From JASGDB01 sp049841315 (lineage in GTDB: Bacteria > Bacteroidota > Bacteroidia > Flavobacteriales > Weeksellaceae), in contig JASGDB010000139.1 in the NCBI GenBank assembly GCA_049841315.1, positions 1 to 43,896 of the forward strand: a DNA stretch of 43,896 nucleotides. The letters run 5' to 3'. The notes beneath the pieces were generated by a model. That model made no database searches and had not been told where the DNA came from. It saw nothing but the letters and a program-made list of their open reading frames with translations. This document shows, one piece after another, positions 43,388-43,896 of the stretch (its first letter is position 1; each line of letters starts with the position of its first letter). A program made the translations under genes and the position numbers.

Positions 43388-43647
43388 ACTCACAATTCAT
43401 TAATGTAAAATTAAACTTTAGTGAGCCACGAAACAATATGAAAAACTATGCAAATCACTGAAATACAACGGAATAAAAAGTTTTGTTTCGATGTTTAAAA
43501 GTAACGAAATAGTAACCTTACTCTTTCCGAACCTCGCTAATTACTGCCGATTGCTACATTACAAAAAAATCAAAAAACAGTCGTAAATCCTTTATTTACA
43601 AATGCTTTGCCCTTTATTATTCTTTGATGTATTTTTGCTGAAAATTT
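43388..43647. other. Right end of island: arm site, no gene
   Basis: This holds the probable integrase promoter and the right arm-type site GTAACGAAATAGTAAC (43501-43516), plus AT-rich sequence up to the direct repeat TTATTTTAAA (43646-43655). No ORF is supported. Confidence 0.5.
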
Positions 43648-43735
43648 ATTTTAAAATGACCTCGGAAACGGAGGCGTTAAAAATTTTAAAGAATTTTCGT
43701 TAAAAAATTTCCACTGTTCGAGGGCGGAACAAAAT
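43648..43735 (+). repeat. Right half of interspersed repeat cut by the island
   Basis: This sequence matches the reverse complement of the inner part of 1-135. It includes GACCTCGGAAACGGAGGCG and CCACTGTTCGAGGGCGG. It lacks about 50 bases that the window-start copy carries in the middle. Confidence 0.8.
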
Positions 43736-43787
43736 TTCATTATGCGACTAATTTAGGTTTCCGCCCGAATTTTGGAAATTTTAGAAA

Positions 43788-43860
43788 ATTGTTTAAAATT
43801 TTAGCCGAGTTTCCAAGTCTTGAACTTTTGGTTCTTTTGTTTCAAGACAAAAGAACAGGA
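43788..43860. repeat. Flanking intergenic hairpin
   Basis: After the island the chromosome resumes with non-coding sequence that includes a 9-bp hairpin GTTCTTTTG / CAAAAGAAC around an 8-base loop (about 43831-43856). Nothing coding is seen up to the window end. Confidence 0.4.
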
Positions 43861-43896
43861 ATTGAGAATTTATAGATAAATGTTAATTTTAAAATC

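Larger units (their letters stand above)
24385..43655. mobile_element. Integrative defence island, about 19.3 kb
   Basis: Both ends lie in one chromosomal repeat, whose halves are at 24347-24394 and 43648-43735; an uninterrupted copy at the start of the window shows the empty site. A 10-bp direct repeat TTATTTTAAA bounds the insert. A tyrosine integrase lies 268 bases from the right end. Each end has one arm-type site of the form GTAACGAnnTnGTAAC (24460-24475 and 43501-43516). Contents: a seven-gene restriction-type operon, a mobilization backbone (MobC-like, DUF3408, two HTH genes) and a nuclease-helicase pair. There is no relaxase, coupling protein or type IV secretion gene, so it is at best mobilizable. 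Confidence 0.85.

Noticed and set aside
24385..43655. Complete integrative conjugative element
   Set aside because: No relaxase, coupling protein or type IV secretion genes lie between the ends; only mobilization remnants are present.
1..43896. CRISPR arrays, tRNA or rRNA genes
   Set aside because: No regularly spaced repeats, cloverleaf sequences or rRNA signatures were seen on either strand.

Overview
The window looks like a chromosomal segment of a flavobacterium, most likely from the Chryseobacterium/Elizabethkingia/Kaistella group. The reasons are the AT-rich base use, promoters with a TAnnTTTG -7 box, a type IX secretion (T9SS) type B C-terminal domain, a SusC-like TonB-dependent receptor, and housekeeping genes of flavobacterial type (rimM, ligA, xerD, tsf). 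No rRNA, tRNA or CRISPR array was seen.

Region 1 (1-5.2 kb) holds rimM, a small hypothetical gene, a broken small ORF, and a three-gene minus-strand operon: a 174-aa protein, an 82-aa protein and a SecB-like chaperone. The order and spacing are those of a toxin-antitoxin-chaperone (TAC) system, and the first protein has features of an ADP-ribosyltransferase fold. ligA follows.

Region 2 (5.2-8.0 kb) is a likely acquired segment with two small hypothetical genes and a DUF1016 nuclease. It is bounded by a 29-bp direct repeat (28/29 identical), one copy of which overlaps the ligA start. attC-like imperfect palindromes separate the small genes.

Region 3 (8-24.3 kb) is mostly core chromosome: a Tyr/Arg-rich exported protein, a SodC lipoprotein, a TonB-dependent receptor and a small exported protein that share one operator, enoyl-CoA hydratase, dCMP deaminase, XerD, a NUDIX hydrolase, a three-gene envelope operon (serine hydrolase, Ig-like lipoprotein, haem-binding protein), an exported DUF6759-like protein, tsf, and a large secreted IgGFc-binding-like protein. 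A pair of inverted intergenic repeats flanks the dCMP deaminase-xerD-NUDIX block, and a long imperfect palindrome lies inside it.

Region 4 (24.4-43.66 kb) is a mobile defence island of about 19.3 kb. It has cut one member of an interspersed chromosomal repeat in two; an uninterrupted member of the family lies at the start of the window. The island has a 10-bp direct repeat at its ends, a matched pair of arm-type sites, and an IntDOT-like integrase at its right end. On the left it carries a tightly packed seven-gene operon (vsr, mrr-like, C5 methyltransferase, MORC-like GHKL ATPase, Z1 helicase, PD-(D/E)XK DUF4420, AIPR). In the middle is a mobilization backbone (MobC-like gene, oriT-like palindromes, DUF3408, a structured-RNA candidate, two tandem excisionase-like HTH genes). 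On the right is a two-gene DUF1016 nuclease plus SF2 helicase unit. No relaxase or conjugation machinery is present, so transfer would need help in trans.
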